From contig CAJTSP010000058.1 in NCBI GenBank assembly GCA_910578965.1, positions 1-15,640 of the forward strand: DNA of 15,640 nucleotides. The letters are read 5' to 3'. Positions 1 through 7,271 of the stretch are shown here, piece by piece (within the stretch, counting starts at the first letter, position 1; each line of letters begins with the position of its first letter). The DNA is from an uncultured Oscillospiraceae bacterium (GTDB lineage: Bacteria > Bacillota > Clostridia > Oscillospirales > Ruminococcaceae). The translations under genes were made by a program, and so were the position numbers. Below the pieces are notes generated by a model. The model made no database searches and was not told where the DNA came from. It saw only the letters and a program-made list of their open reading frames with translations.

Positions 1-166
1 TGATGTGGTCCACGCTCAGCCCCACGGAGAGGGTCCGGGTAATTTCGGAGGGGTCCAGGGCGATGGAGCGCATCATATAGGAGTGGACCATATTGAACTG
101 CTCGAAGAGGACACACAGCACATAGGCGCCGAAGACCATCCAGGTCAGCGGGTCTCTCAGGCTGAA
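1..166 (-). CDS. Major facilitator superfamily transporter, internal fragment
   Basis: Read on the minus strand, this stretch is open and translates to a hydrophobic segment followed by a motif-like run: roughly DPLTWMVFGAYVLCVLFEQ, then FNMVHSYMMRSIALDPSEIT and RTLSVGLSVDHI, where the window ends. The pattern of a membrane span, FNMVxSY, and GxSVDHI resembles the C-terminal half of clostridial MFS proteins (recognised from memory of the family). The 3' part is outside the window. The 5' side is broken: the frame stays open to a stop at 218-220, but from about 166 upward the opposite strand already encodes UxaB, so the upstream translation is probably not native MFS sequence. No start codon with a ribosome site is seen. 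The substrate cannot be told. Confidence 0.55.
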
Positions 167-206
167 GGAGCCGCCCGCCAGCTTCCCGGCCAAGCTCACC
201 CGTTTT

Positions 207-1238
207 TTGTACGAGCGTTACACCGCCTTTTCCGGCGATGCCGGCAAGGGCTTGGTCATCCTGTCTTGCGAGCTGATCGACAATAACGGCAGGGAGCTGG
301 CCGTCTGTGTGGACAGGCATATTGCCGGCTGGGCGCTGCCGGCCGGGTTCGCGTCCTGGGTTAAAAATAGCTGCGTGTTCTGCTCTACCCTTGTGGACCG
401 GATTGTGCCCGGCCGCATCCGGGACGCTGTGGCTGCGGCAAAGATCGAGGAGGAGCTGGGCTACCAGGACAAGCTGCTGGATGTGGGCGAGGTGTTTGGC
501 TTCTGGGTTATCGAAGGCCCTCAAAGCCTGGCCGGGGAGCTTCCCTTTGCCAAGGCCGGCCTGCCGGTAATCTTTACCGACGATGTTGCCCCCTACAAAA
601 AACGTAAGGTGCGCATCCTGAACGGCGCGCACACCAGCATGGTGCTGGGGGCGTATCTGGCCGGGCAGAACATTGTGCGCGGCTGCATGCAGGACGAGGT
701 TATCCGGGGCTTTATGAACAAAGCCATTTATGAGGAGATCATCCCCACCCTGCCGCTACCAAAAGGGGAGCTGGAGGAGTTTGCCGCTGCGGTGGCCGAC
801 CGGTTCAACAACCCCTTTGTGGACCACGAGCTGCTGTCCATCAGCCTCAACTCTACCAGCAAGTGGAGGGCACGGGTACAGCCCAGCCTGGAGGGGTATC
901 TGGAGGAAAAGGGGTCGCTGCCCCGCTGCCTCGCCATGAGCCTTGCCGCCCTCATTGCCTTTTACGGCTGCTATATCGAGGCAAGGGAGGAAAATGCTCT
1001 GGCCTGCCGCCGCCCCGCCGGGGATGCGTACAGGGTGATGGACGACGCCTGGGTGCTGGACTTCTACTGGCAGCATAAGGGCTCGGCCCCGGGCGCGCTG
1101 GTCGAGGCGGTGCTGAAAAACGAGGGGATGTGGGGCCGGGACCTCACCGCTCTGCCCGGCTTGGCCGAGACGGTAAAGGCCGACCTGGCCATTATCCTCG
1201 AAAAAGGCGCCTACGAGGCCTATAGGAGCTGCCTGTAA
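207..1238 (+). CDS. uxaB: Tagaturonate reductase (altronate oxidoreductase), 5'-truncated
   Basis: UxaB interconverts D-tagaturonate and D-altronate with NAD(H) in galacturonate breakdown. The family is about 480 residues; only the last ~340 are here, so the N-terminal Rossmann NAD-binding region is missing. Family-like sequence begins upstream of the first usable start (TTG at 207), at about base 168 (PPASFPAKLTRFLYERY), but an in-frame stop lies at 123-125 and no ATG or ribosome site is present. Retained features, counted from 207, are GLVILSCELID (15-25), NTLVDRIVPG-like CSTLVDRIVPG (59-69), and the mannitol-dehydrogenase-type catalytic K-x4-N-x2-H (K134, N139, H142 in KVRILNGAH). Without the coenzyme domain the product should be inactive. 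The gene lies 70 bases before uxaA in the same direction, as in many uxa operons. Either a real deletion/inversion remnant or a sequence-assembly join; the family call itself is firm. Confidence 0.85.
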   Translation: MYERYTAFSGDAGKGLVILSCELIDNNGRELAVCVDRHIAGWALPAGFASWVKNSCVFCSTLVDRIVPGRIRDAVAAAKIEEELGYQDKLLDVGEVFGFWVIEGPQSLAGELPFAKAGLPVIFTDDVAPYKKRKVRILNGAHTSMVLGAYLAGQNIVRGCMQDEVIRGFMNKAIYEEIIPTLPLPKGELEEFAAAVADRFNNPFVDHELLSISLNSTSKWRARVQPSLEGYLEEKGSLPRCLAMSLAALIAFYGCYIEAREENALACRRPAGDAYRVMDDAWVLDFYWQHKGSAPGALVEAVLKNEGMWGRDLTALPGLAETVKADLAIILEKGAYEAYRSCL

Positions 1239-1308
1239 AACACGGCGGTTTGGCAAAGAGGCTGTGCATGCCCCCGCCCGGCCGACCATATGTTAAGGAG
1301 AGTGCGTC

Positions 1309-2790
1309 ATGAGACAGACCATCCAGATCGATCCCCGCGACAATGTGGCGGTGGCCCTCTGCCCGTTGACAAAGGGCGCCGAGGTGGCCGCCGGGAAGCA
1401 TACCGTCACCGCTTTAGAGGAAATCCCGCAGGGGCATAAGCTGGCCCTACGGGAAATCCCCGTCGGCGAGCCGGTCATCAAATACGGGTTTGCCATCGGC
1501 CATGCCAGCGCCAATATCCCCGCCGGCGGCTGGGTGCATGTGCACAATGTAAAAACCAATCTATCCGAGGACGCAGCCTATTCCTACAATCCCAAGCCCT
1601 GCCCCTTGCCGGCGGCGGAGCCCCGCAGCTTTATGGGGTATCTGCGGCCGGACGGCCGGGCCGCGGTGCGCAATGAGCTCTGGATCATCCCCACTGTGGG
1701 CTGTGTCAACTCGGTGGCCCAAAAGCTGGCGGCCGACAACCAGCACCTTGTGGCCGGCAGCATCGAGGGGCTCTACGCCTTTCCCCATCCCTTTGGGTGC
1801 AGCCAGATGGGGGCTGACCACGCCCAGACCCGACGGCTGCTGGCCGCCCTGGCCCGCCACCCCAACGCGGGGGGGGTGCTGGTGCTGGGCCTTGGCTGCG
1901 AAAACCTTACCCTGGAGCAGTTTAAGCAGGAACTGGGCGAATGGGACGCCGAGCGGGTCAAGTTCCTCGTCTGCCAGGAGGCGGAGGACGAATACGCCGA
2001 GGGCGCGGCGCTGCTGGCCGGGCTGGCCGGGTACGCCGGGCGATTCCAACGGCAGCCGCTGCCGGCCTCAAAACTGGTGGTTGGCATGAAGTGCGGCGGG
2101 TCGGACGGCCTGTCCGGCATCACGGCCAACCCCACCGTCGGCCGCTTCTCAGACCTGCTGATCGCCCAGGGCGGCAGCACGGTGCTCACCGAGGTGCCCG
2201 AGATGTTCGGGGCCGAGGGGATGCTGATGGACCGCTGCCAGAGCCGTGAGGTGTTTGATAAAGCGGTAAAAATGGTGGAGGATTTTAAGCGATACTTTAC
2301 CAGCCACGGTCAGGTAGTATACGAAAACCCCAGCCCTGGCAACAAAAAGGGCGGCATTACCACCTTAGAGGACAAAAGCTGCGGCTGTGTGCAAAAGGGC
2401 GGCGCCGCTCCCGTGATGGACGTGATCGGCTACGGGCAGCAGGTGGTTGTGCCCGGGCTTAATCTGCTCTCCGGCCCGGGCAACGATATGGTATCCTGCA
2501 CCGCCCTCACCGCGGCGGGGGCCCATATCATCCTCTTTACCACCGGGCGGGGCACCCCCTTTGGTGCGCCGGCGCCCACCGTCAAGATCAGCACCAACAA
2601 TGCCCTTTTTGCCAAAAAGCCCGGCTGGCTGGACTTTAATGCCGGCCCGGTAGCCGAGGGCGAATCCCTTGACGAAGCGGGCGCGCGGCTGCTCGATTTT
2701 GTGCTTGAAATTGCCGGCGGCCGTAAAACCTGTACCGAACAAAAGGGCTTCCGAGAAATATCTATTTTTAAGGACGGGGTTGTGCTGTAA
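1309..2790 (+). CDS. uxaA: Altronate dehydratase
   Basis: UxaA dehydrates D-altronate to 2-dehydro-3-deoxy-D-gluconate, the step after UxaB in cytoplasmic galacturonate catabolism. The 493 residues match the usual full length (~495). An N-terminal SAF-type domain (about 10-85, with GHKLALREI and GEPVIKYG) is followed by the large dehydratase domain: GYLRPDGRAAVRN (110-122), PTVGCVN (128-134), HPFGCSQ (160-166), LGCENL (195-200), MKCGGSDGLSGITANPTVG (260-278), EMFGAEG (298-304), TTLEDKSCGCVQKGG (351-365) and LSGPGNDMVSC (387-397). The conserved cysteines fit metal binding known for the family. The ATG is set by AAGGAG at 1295-1300, eight bases upstream. No promoter is evident in the 70-base gap after uxaB, so it was probably co-transcribed with it; the lost uxaB start makes present expression uncertain. 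A strong terminator follows at ~2977. Confidence 0.95.
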   Translation: MRQTIQIDPRDNVAVALCPLTKGAEVAAGKHTVTALEEIPQGHKLALREIPVGEPVIKYGFAIGHASANIPAGGWVHVHNVKTNLSEDAAYSYNPKPCPLPAAEPRSFMGYLRPDGRAAVRNELWIIPTVGCVNSVAQKLAADNQHLVAGSIEGLYAFPHPFGCSQMGADHAQTRRLLAALARHPNAGGVLVLGLGCENLTLEQFKQELGEWDAERVKFLVCQEAEDEYAEGAALLAGLAGYAGRFQRQPLPASKLVVGMKCGGSDGLSGITANPTVGRFSDLLIAQGGSTVLTEVPEMFGAEGMLMDRCQSREVFDKAVKMVEDFKRYFTSHGQVVYENPSPGNKKGGITTLEDKSCGCVQKGGAAPVMDVIGYGQQVVVPGLNLLSGPGNDMVSCTALTAAGAHIILFTTGRGTPFGAPAPTVKISTNNALFAKKPGWLDFNAGPVAEGESLDEAGARLLDFVLEIAGGRKTCTEQKGFREISIFKDGVVL

Positions 2791-2835
2791 GGGCAGCCCG
2801 CCCCAAAAGGGTCCGTCGGCTGTTTCCCCCAAAAT

Positions 2836-2857
2836 GGCGCGCGGCATGCCGCGCGCC
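2836..2857. repeat. Perfect 22-bp palindrome
   Basis: The 22 bases centred on GCATGC (GGCGCGCGGC on the left, its complement on the right) are their own reverse complement with no mismatch and no loop. It lies 46 bases after the uxaA stop in a 276-base gap without any plausible gene. It is not followed by a T-run, so it is not a typical terminator; it could be a protein-binding palindrome or a REP-like element, but no second copy is seen in this window. Confidence 0.6.
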
Positions 2858-2914
2858 GAGAGGGCCGTCCCGTTTGGCCTTGCCCCGCCGTGCCGGCGCG
2901 GGCATCACGGAGTG

Positions 2915-2942
2915 CCGGTACCGCCGCTTTATACGGTACCGG
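2915..2942. repeat. Inverted repeat, 9-bp arms (CCGGTACCG / CGGTACCGG)
   Basis: CCGGTACCG at 2915-2923 and CGGTACCGG at 2934-2942 are exact reverse complements separated by ten bases. Each arm is itself nearly palindromic around GGTACC. It sits between the palindrome at 2836 and the terminator at 2977. No T-run follows directly. Function unknown. Confidence 0.5.
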
Positions 2943-2976
2943 GGCAGGCGCCCCGGCTTTTCCCCTTTATTAAAAA

Positions 2977-3037
2977 CTTCCTGCCCCTCTGGAAACCGGA
3001 TGCAGGTTTCCAGAGGGGCAGGAAGCTTTTGTTTTTT
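2977..3037. terminator. Strong bidirectional intrinsic terminator between convergent genes
   Basis: Arms 2977-2997 and 3005-3025 are perfectly complementary over 21 bp, with a 7-base loop (GGATGCA). On the plus strand the stem is followed by CTTTTGTTTTTT. On the minus strand, after one unpaired base, it is followed by TTTTTAATAAA. It therefore can end both uxaA (+) and the fliB-like transcript (-), which converge here. Confidence 0.9.
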
Positions 3038-3066
3038 ACGGCCCGCCCCGCGGGAGGGGCGGGAGG

Positions 3067-4314
3067 CTACCGCAGCAGGTAAGCCGAGTAAGCGAGGCTG
3101 TCGAGGTTGTGCTCCTGCGCAAAGTGGTGGGCTGTGCTGCCGAGGTTTGTGTGCTGCGTAATGCGGGAAAGGCCAACGACCGCCCGGACCAGGCGCTGCT
3201 CCTCGGGCTCGTTTTCCCGCTCGGCCAACACCCCCAAAAGGATGCGGAGCATGGCGTACTGCTCGGCCAGGAGTACCCCATGGTATTCGAGCGGGAAATG
3301 GTCCGAGATATAGGTGAACGGGAACGGGGTGGAAAAAACATGGTTGATAAAATACCGTTCCACTGCTTGCGAAAAGCGGGAAAGCAACGGATCGGCCTTG
3401 CTCTGCGCCAGCTCGAGCAGTCGCCCCAGCGCCGGAGCGCCAAACTCGTACTTTCGCCCGTCCTCGGAGGTGCACAGGTGCCCCACAGCCGCCCACAGAT
3501 CCCGGAAAATAGGCCCCCGCCCGGAATGGATCAGGTGCTGGGCGGGGAGGGTCAGGGCCCAGAGATGGGTTTCGGGGCTGTATTGCATCTGTTCAAACAC
3601 CTTGCCCACCACCCCGGTTTCGGCCTGCCGGAGCAGCTCGGCAGCCATGGCGGGGATCTGCCCGGTCCGCTGCCCGTCAAACAGATGTGCTGCACGCCGG
3701 AGCATCAGGCCGACCGCGAGAATCCGCTCCCGCAGGGGCAGGCCGGGGATGCGCAGCATCGACAGGCAGCCCTCCCGCAAGGGGATCAGGTGCTCGATGG
3801 GGACATTTGAACGGAAGTTAAGATTTTCGGGCATGCTGTCCAAAGGGTTTAGCGGGTCGGCAGCGCGGCGCTGCCGATGGAGCTCCATCGGGTTTTCGCC
3901 CAGCAGGATAAGCCTCGCCGCCTCCTCGCAGGAGGGGCTCAGCGAAAATTCCCATACCCCGGGAACAAACTGGTTTTTAATCCGGGGATAGGAGGTGCAG
4001 GTATGGCTGAGCGCATCCGGCCCGAGCCGCCGGAAGATGCTGCAGCCGCCGTCCTCGTCCTGAAAGACGCACCGCTCGTCCGGGCGCAGGACCATCTGAG
4101 CAAATTTTTCGTCCCCTTCGCCCTTGTTGCGCCGGATTGCTTTGGCGCACAGACGCTGAAATTCCGGGTCCTGTACCGCTTTGTACTGCAGATAATGCTG
4201 CTTATCGATGGTGATAACCCAGTCGTGGCAGCAGTTGTCGGTACAGGCCGGGCCCAGGCAGGCAAACCGCTCAAAATAAGCGGGCTGTACAATCTCGATT
4301 TCCTTTAAGGCCAT
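3067..4314 (-). CDS. fliB: FliB-family cysteine-cluster protein (flagellin lysine-N-methylase-like)
   Basis: The protein (415 residues) has the signature N-terminus of the FliB family: a short lead, then QPAYFERFACLGPACTDNCCHDW with Cys19, 24, 28 and 29, followed by ERCVFQDEDGGCSIF (Cys82, 91), LSHTCTSYPR (Cys106) and LSPSCEEA (Cys129). In the family this cysteine set is thought to hold a metal or Fe-S centre, and the Salmonella member methylates flagellin lysines with S-adenosylmethionine. The C-terminal ~270 residues are helical and poorly conserved. The ATG is preceded by a GGGGGAGGG ribosome site (4321-4327). It lies 18 bases downstream of the Na/Pi transporter gene, so the two are probably one operon. 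No flagellar gene is in the window, so flagellin as substrate is unproven; the symbol reflects family, not shown function. Confidence 0.75.
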   Translation of the reverse strand: MALKEIEIVQPAYFERFACLGPACTDNCCHDWVITIDKQHYLQYKAVQDPEFQRLCAKAIRRNKGEGDEKFAQMVLRPDERCVFQDEDGGCSIFRRLGPDALSHTCTSYPRIKNQFVPGVWEFSLSPSCEEAARLILLGENPMELHRQRRAADPLNPLDSMPENLNFRSNVPIEHLIPLREGCLSMLRIPGLPLRERILAVGLMLRRAAHLFDGQRTGQIPAMAAELLRQAETGVVGKVFEQMQYSPETHLWALTLPAQHLIHSGRGPIFRDLWAAVGHLCTSEDGRKYEFGAPALGRLLELAQSKADPLLSRFSQAVERYFINHVFSTPFPFTYISDHFPLEYHGVLLAEQYAMLRILLGVLAERENEPEEQRLVRAVVGLSRITQHTNLGSTAHHFAQEHNLDSLAYSAYLLR

Positions 4315-4332
4315 GGATCAAAACCCTCCCCC

Positions 4333-6102
4333 TTACGGCTTTAGGCCGGCATAGTACTTGCCCATGTAGCCGTCCAGCAACTGGTTGTAGTTCGGCATTG
4401 CACCCTCGTGCAGCGTCCGCCGCAGCCGGTGGGAGTCCAGCCCGGTGTCGCTCTCGCTGCCGATGATCCGGGCTGCCACATTGGAGCAATGGTCCGAGAT
4501 GCGCTCCATATTGGTGAGCACATCCAAAAAAATGATGCCGGTCTCGATCTGGCAGGAGCCGGTCTTGAGCCGCAGGATGTGCCGCTCGCGCAGCTCCTCG
4601 CACATCTGGTCGATCGTTTCTTCCAGCGGCTCCACCCGCTCGGCAGGGGTCAGGTCGGCGTCCCGGAAGGCGTTGGAGGTCAGGGCCAGGATTTCGCTGA
4701 TCGCGTCGCTCAGCACCAGCAGCTCGCCCTTGGCCGTCTCGCTGAAAGCCAGTTCCTTGTCCCGCAGCTCGGCCCCGCGCTCCAAAATGTTGATGGCATA
4801 ATCGCCAATACGCTCAAACTCGGTAATAAAGTTCAGCAGCTCGCTCACCCCATGGCTTTCGCCCTCCGAGAGGTTGTGGTCTGCAATCTTAATAAGATAG
4901 TTGCCCACGCTTACCTCGGCCCGGTCGATCAGGTCCTCCCGCTGGCTGATCCGAGCGGCCACCTCATCGTCGTAGCTAAGGGCCATCTGCACCGCGTTAC
5001 GGTAGTTGTGGGCCGCGCGGGAGGCCATCTTTTCCACCGCGCTCTTGGCCTGCTGGATGGCCACTGCCGGGCTGGTAAACAAACGCTCGTCCAGCACCGG
5101 CAGCGCAAGGTCCTGTACCTCGCCGTCCGCGTCCGGCACGGTCAGCTCGGCCAGCCGCACCAGGCCGCGGGTAAAGGGCAGAAAGGCAACGGTGGCCAGA
5201 ATGCTCGAAAGGGTGTGGATGTTGGCGATGCTGCCCTTATTGAGCACCGCCTCCCAGAAGGGCAGGCCCACCGCAAACTGCACTAAGTACAGCAAGACGA
5301 GAAAGACCGCCGAGCTGATGAGGTTAAAGTACAGGTGGATCACCGCGCTGCGCTTGGCGTTTTTGGAGGCCCCCACCGCTGCCATCAGCGGGGTAAAGGC
5401 GGTGCCGATGTGGGTGCCCATGATGATGGGCACCGCGTTGCCAAACCGCACCGCCCCGGTGGTGGAAAGCGCCTGCAGAATGCCGACGCTGGCCGAGGAG
5501 GATTGGATCGCCACGGTGACCGCAAGCCCGGCCAGCACCCCCAAAATGGGGTTCTGCAGGCTGGTGAACAGCCGCACGAACATCTCGCTTTCCCGCAAAG
5601 GGCGCACCGCGTCCTCCATCATGAACATGCCTGTAAACAGGATGCCGAAGCCCAGCATGATCTGGCCGATGTTGCGCCGCCGGGGGCTTTTGAAAAAGAC
5701 ATACAAAATCGCCCCGATAAAGGCCACGATGGGGCTGAAGGTGGAGGGCTGGATCAGGGTAAGCAGCAGGCTGTCGCCCGAGATGTCGGCCAAGCGGATG
5801 AGCTGGCCGGTTACCGTGGTGCCGATGTTGGCGCCCATAATAACCCCTACCGCCTGAGGCAGGGCCAGGATGCCCGAGTTGACAAGCCCCACCACAATCA
5901 CGATGGTGCCGGCGCTGCTTTGGATCACGGCGGTGATCAGGGTGCCCAGCAGTACCCCGCGCAGGGTGGAGGCGGTGAGCTTTTGCAGAACGCCCTGCAT
6001 CCGGCCGCCGGCAATCTTTTCCAGCCCGGTGCCCATAATGCTCATACCGTACAAAAACAGGGCTACGCCGCCCGCAAGATTGATGATATTGAATATGGAC
6101 AT
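4333..6102 (-). CDS. Na+/phosphate cotransporter family protein with C-terminal PhoU domains
   Basis: Encodes 589 residues. The membrane half (about 1-320) carries the two inverted QSS repeats typical of the Na/Pi-II (NptA/YjbB) family: AVIQSSAGT (Gln61) and VAIQSSSAS (Gln200), each followed by its G-x-x-IGT motif (GANIGTT 90-96, GTHIGTA 229-235). The cytoplasmic half (about 345-560) has two PhoU-like helical bundles with ERIGDYA (430-436) and ERISDHC (533-539). The family moves phosphate with sodium, and some members have been linked to phosphate export. The start chosen is the ATG at 6102 (MSIFNIINLAGG), which follows GGGAGGG at 6107-6113; the frame stays open to 6354, but that extension crosses the promoter and has no family-like sequence. 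It heads an operon with the FliB-like gene. Confidence 0.92.
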   Translation of the reverse strand: MSIFNIINLAGGVALFLYGMSIMGTGLEKIAGGRMQGVLQKLTASTLRGVLLGTLITAVIQSSAGTIVIVVGLVNSGILALPQAVGVIMGANIGTTVTGQLIRLADISGDSLLLTLIQPSTFSPIVAFIGAILYVFFKSPRRRNIGQIMLGFGILFTGMFMMEDAVRPLRESEMFVRLFTSLQNPILGVLAGLAVTVAIQSSSASVGILQALSTTGAVRFGNAVPIIMGTHIGTAFTPLMAAVGASKNAKRSAVIHLYFNLISSAVFLVLLYLVQFAVGLPFWEAVLNKGSIANIHTLSSILATVAFLPFTRGLVRLAELTVPDADGEVQDLALPVLDERLFTSPAVAIQQAKSAVEKMASRAAHNYRNAVQMALSYDDEVAARISQREDLIDRAEVSVGNYLIKIADHNLSEGESHGVSELLNFITEFERIGDYAINILERGAELRDKELAFSETAKGELLVLSDAISEILALTSNAFRDADLTPAERVEPLEETIDQMCEELRERHILRLKTGSCQIETGIIFLDVLTNMERISDHCSNVAARIIGSESDTGLDSHRLRRTLHEGAMPNYNQLLDGYMGKYYAGLKP

Positions 6103-6184
6103 ACCGTCCCTCCCGGATGGTTGGTAAGGGGAACCGTGCCGGCCCGGGGCAAAAAACACCCGTGTATTCTGCCTAAACACAATC

Positions 6185-6214
6185 AGTATACCATGCTTCG
6201 CGTAAACTTGACAA
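6185..6214 (-). promoter_or_regulatory. Sigma-A promoter for the Na/Pi transporter - fliB pair
   Basis: On the minus strand, TTGTCA (6214-6209) and TATACT (6190-6185) are 18 bases apart, each one base off consensus. Transcription would start near 6178, giving a ~75-base leader before the ATG at 6102. A short CCGCC/GGCGG hairpin (6225-6239) lies just upstream of the -35 box. Confidence 0.7.
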
Positions 6215-6399
6215 GAGCGATTATCCGCCCTTTTGGCGGCATCGCCGGCGGGTAAGCGGGCGCATGCTTTGGGGTAAAAGGGGAGGCAGGGGAACAACGG
6301 CGTATCGGGCGCCATACAGTGAGGGGAAACGGGCGCGGCGGCGCACAAGGCCAAGGGATGCGTGCTGGCCGCCGCGTTTAGAGCAAGGAGGGAACGTGT
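6215..6399. other. Intergenic region upstream of the ZIP gene
   Basis: Together with the promoter and leader of the minus-strand operon, this makes a 297-base divergent gap. Apart from the CCGCC-CTTTT-GGCGG hairpin (6225-6239) and the ribosome site of the ZIP gene (AAGGAGGG at ~6385), nothing stands out. A TTGACA at 6208-6213 on the plus strand overlaps the opposite promoter's -35 box, but no matching -10 box lies 16-18 bases further on. Confidence 0.5.
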
Positions 6400-7152
6400 A
6401 TGCAGGAAATCGGATTGGCGCTGGCGGCCACCGCCTTCCCGTGCGGGTGTACCGCTCTGGGCGCGGCGGTGGTGTTTTTTTTGCGGGGCGCCCCCAAGGA
6501 GCCGGCCCGCCGCGCCATGATGGGGTTTGCGGCGGGGGTCATGCTGGCCGCCAGCGTCTGGAGCCTTTTGCTGCCCGCTATAGAACGGGCGGGCGAGGGC
6601 GGCGCGCCGGGCTGGCTTTCGCCTTCGCTGGGGCTGGTGCTGGGCGCGGTGGGCCTAATGCTGCTTGAGCACGCGGCCGGGGACTTATTGGCCGGCGGCC
6701 GGGGGCACAGCGGCCGGGTAGTGCTGGCCGTAACCCTGCATAACCTGCCCGAGGGCATGGTGGTGGGGCTAGCGGCGGCCCTTGCGGCCGGCGGCGAAGC
6801 CGAGTATCTTGCCGGGGTAATGGCGCTGAGTCTTGGCATTGGGCTGCAAAACCTGCCCGAGGGCGCCGCAATCAGCCTGCCTATGCGCCAGGCGGGCGCA
6901 AGCAGGCTCAAAAGCTTTGCAGGCGGGGTAGCCAGCGGCCTGGTAGAGCCTCTGGGCGGGGTGCTGGCCGCCGCCCTCGCGGTATGGGTGGCCGGCTGGA
7001 TGCCCTGGCTGCTCAGCATGGCGGCTGGCGCAATGATTACCGTTACGGCACAGGAGATGATCCCGGACGCAGCCGAGGAGGGCGCGGGAGGCATTATCAG
7101 CATCGTGCTGGGCTTTGCGCTGATGATGGCCTTGGATGTGGCTCTGGGATAA
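6400..7152 (+). CDS. ZIP family divalent metal transporter
   Basis: A 250-residue, almost wholly hydrophobic protein of the ZIP/ZupT type with about eight membrane spans. ZIP proteins carry zinc or other divalent metals into the cytoplasm. The two metal-binding motifs sit where expected: LHNLPEGM in span 4 (His114, Glu118) and LQNLPEGA in span 5 (Gln150, Glu154); a Gln at the second site is also known in characterised bacterial ZIPs. A conserved GLVEPLGG (180-187) in span 6 and QEMIPDA (218-224) also fit. The loop between spans 3 and 4 is short (GGRGHSGR). The ATG follows AAGGAGGG by about eight bases. The metal carried cannot be told from sequence. It stands divergent from the phosphate transporter operon and 119 bases before the yggS-like gene. 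Confidence 0.92.
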   Translation: MQEIGLALAATAFPCGCTALGAAVVFFLRGAPKEPARRAMMGFAAGVMLAASVWSLLLPAIERAGEGGAPGWLSPSLGLVLGAVGLMLLEHAAGDLLAGGRGHSGRVVLAVTLHNLPEGMVVGLAAALAAGGEAEYLAGVMALSLGIGLQNLPEGAAISLPMRQAGASRLKSFAGGVASGLVEPLGGVLAAALAVWVAGWMPWLLSMAAGAMITVTAQEMIPDAAEEGAGGIISIVLGFALMMALDVALG

Positions 7153-7178
7153 GTGGGGCGGCCCAAGCCTTGCCCCCC

Positions 7179-7207
7179 TTGAGAAACGGGGCGGGGCATG
7201 ATAGAAT
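7179..7207 (+). promoter_or_regulatory. Probable promoter of the yggS-like gene
   Basis: TTGAGA (7179-7184) and TAGAAT (7202-7207) are 17 bases apart, placed 27 bases after the ZIP stop. Transcription would begin near 7214, leaving a ~58-base leader. The sequence just after the -10 box (ATAAAAACAAG) recurs upstream of the gene at 13677. The two genes could still be partly co-transcribed, as no clear terminator separates them. Confidence 0.5.
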
Positions 7208-7271
7208 AAAAACAAGTCCCAAAGCCAAAAACCAGAGACGGGGCGATCTGTAAAAACGGGGGTGCCGGCAG

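Noticed and set aside
5..286. Plus-strand frame at the left edge
   Set aside because: Antisense to the MFS-like fragment and running into uxaB in another frame; no family character and no ribosome site.
6103..6354. Upstream extension of the Na/Pi transporter frame
   Set aside because: It crosses the predicted promoter and leader, and the family-like sequence and ribosome site both point to the ATG at 6102.
6400..7152. Gln instead of His in the second ZIP metal motif (QNLPEG)
   Set aside because: At first it looked unusual, but Gln at this site is also found in characterised bacterial ZIP proteins, so it is normal variation.
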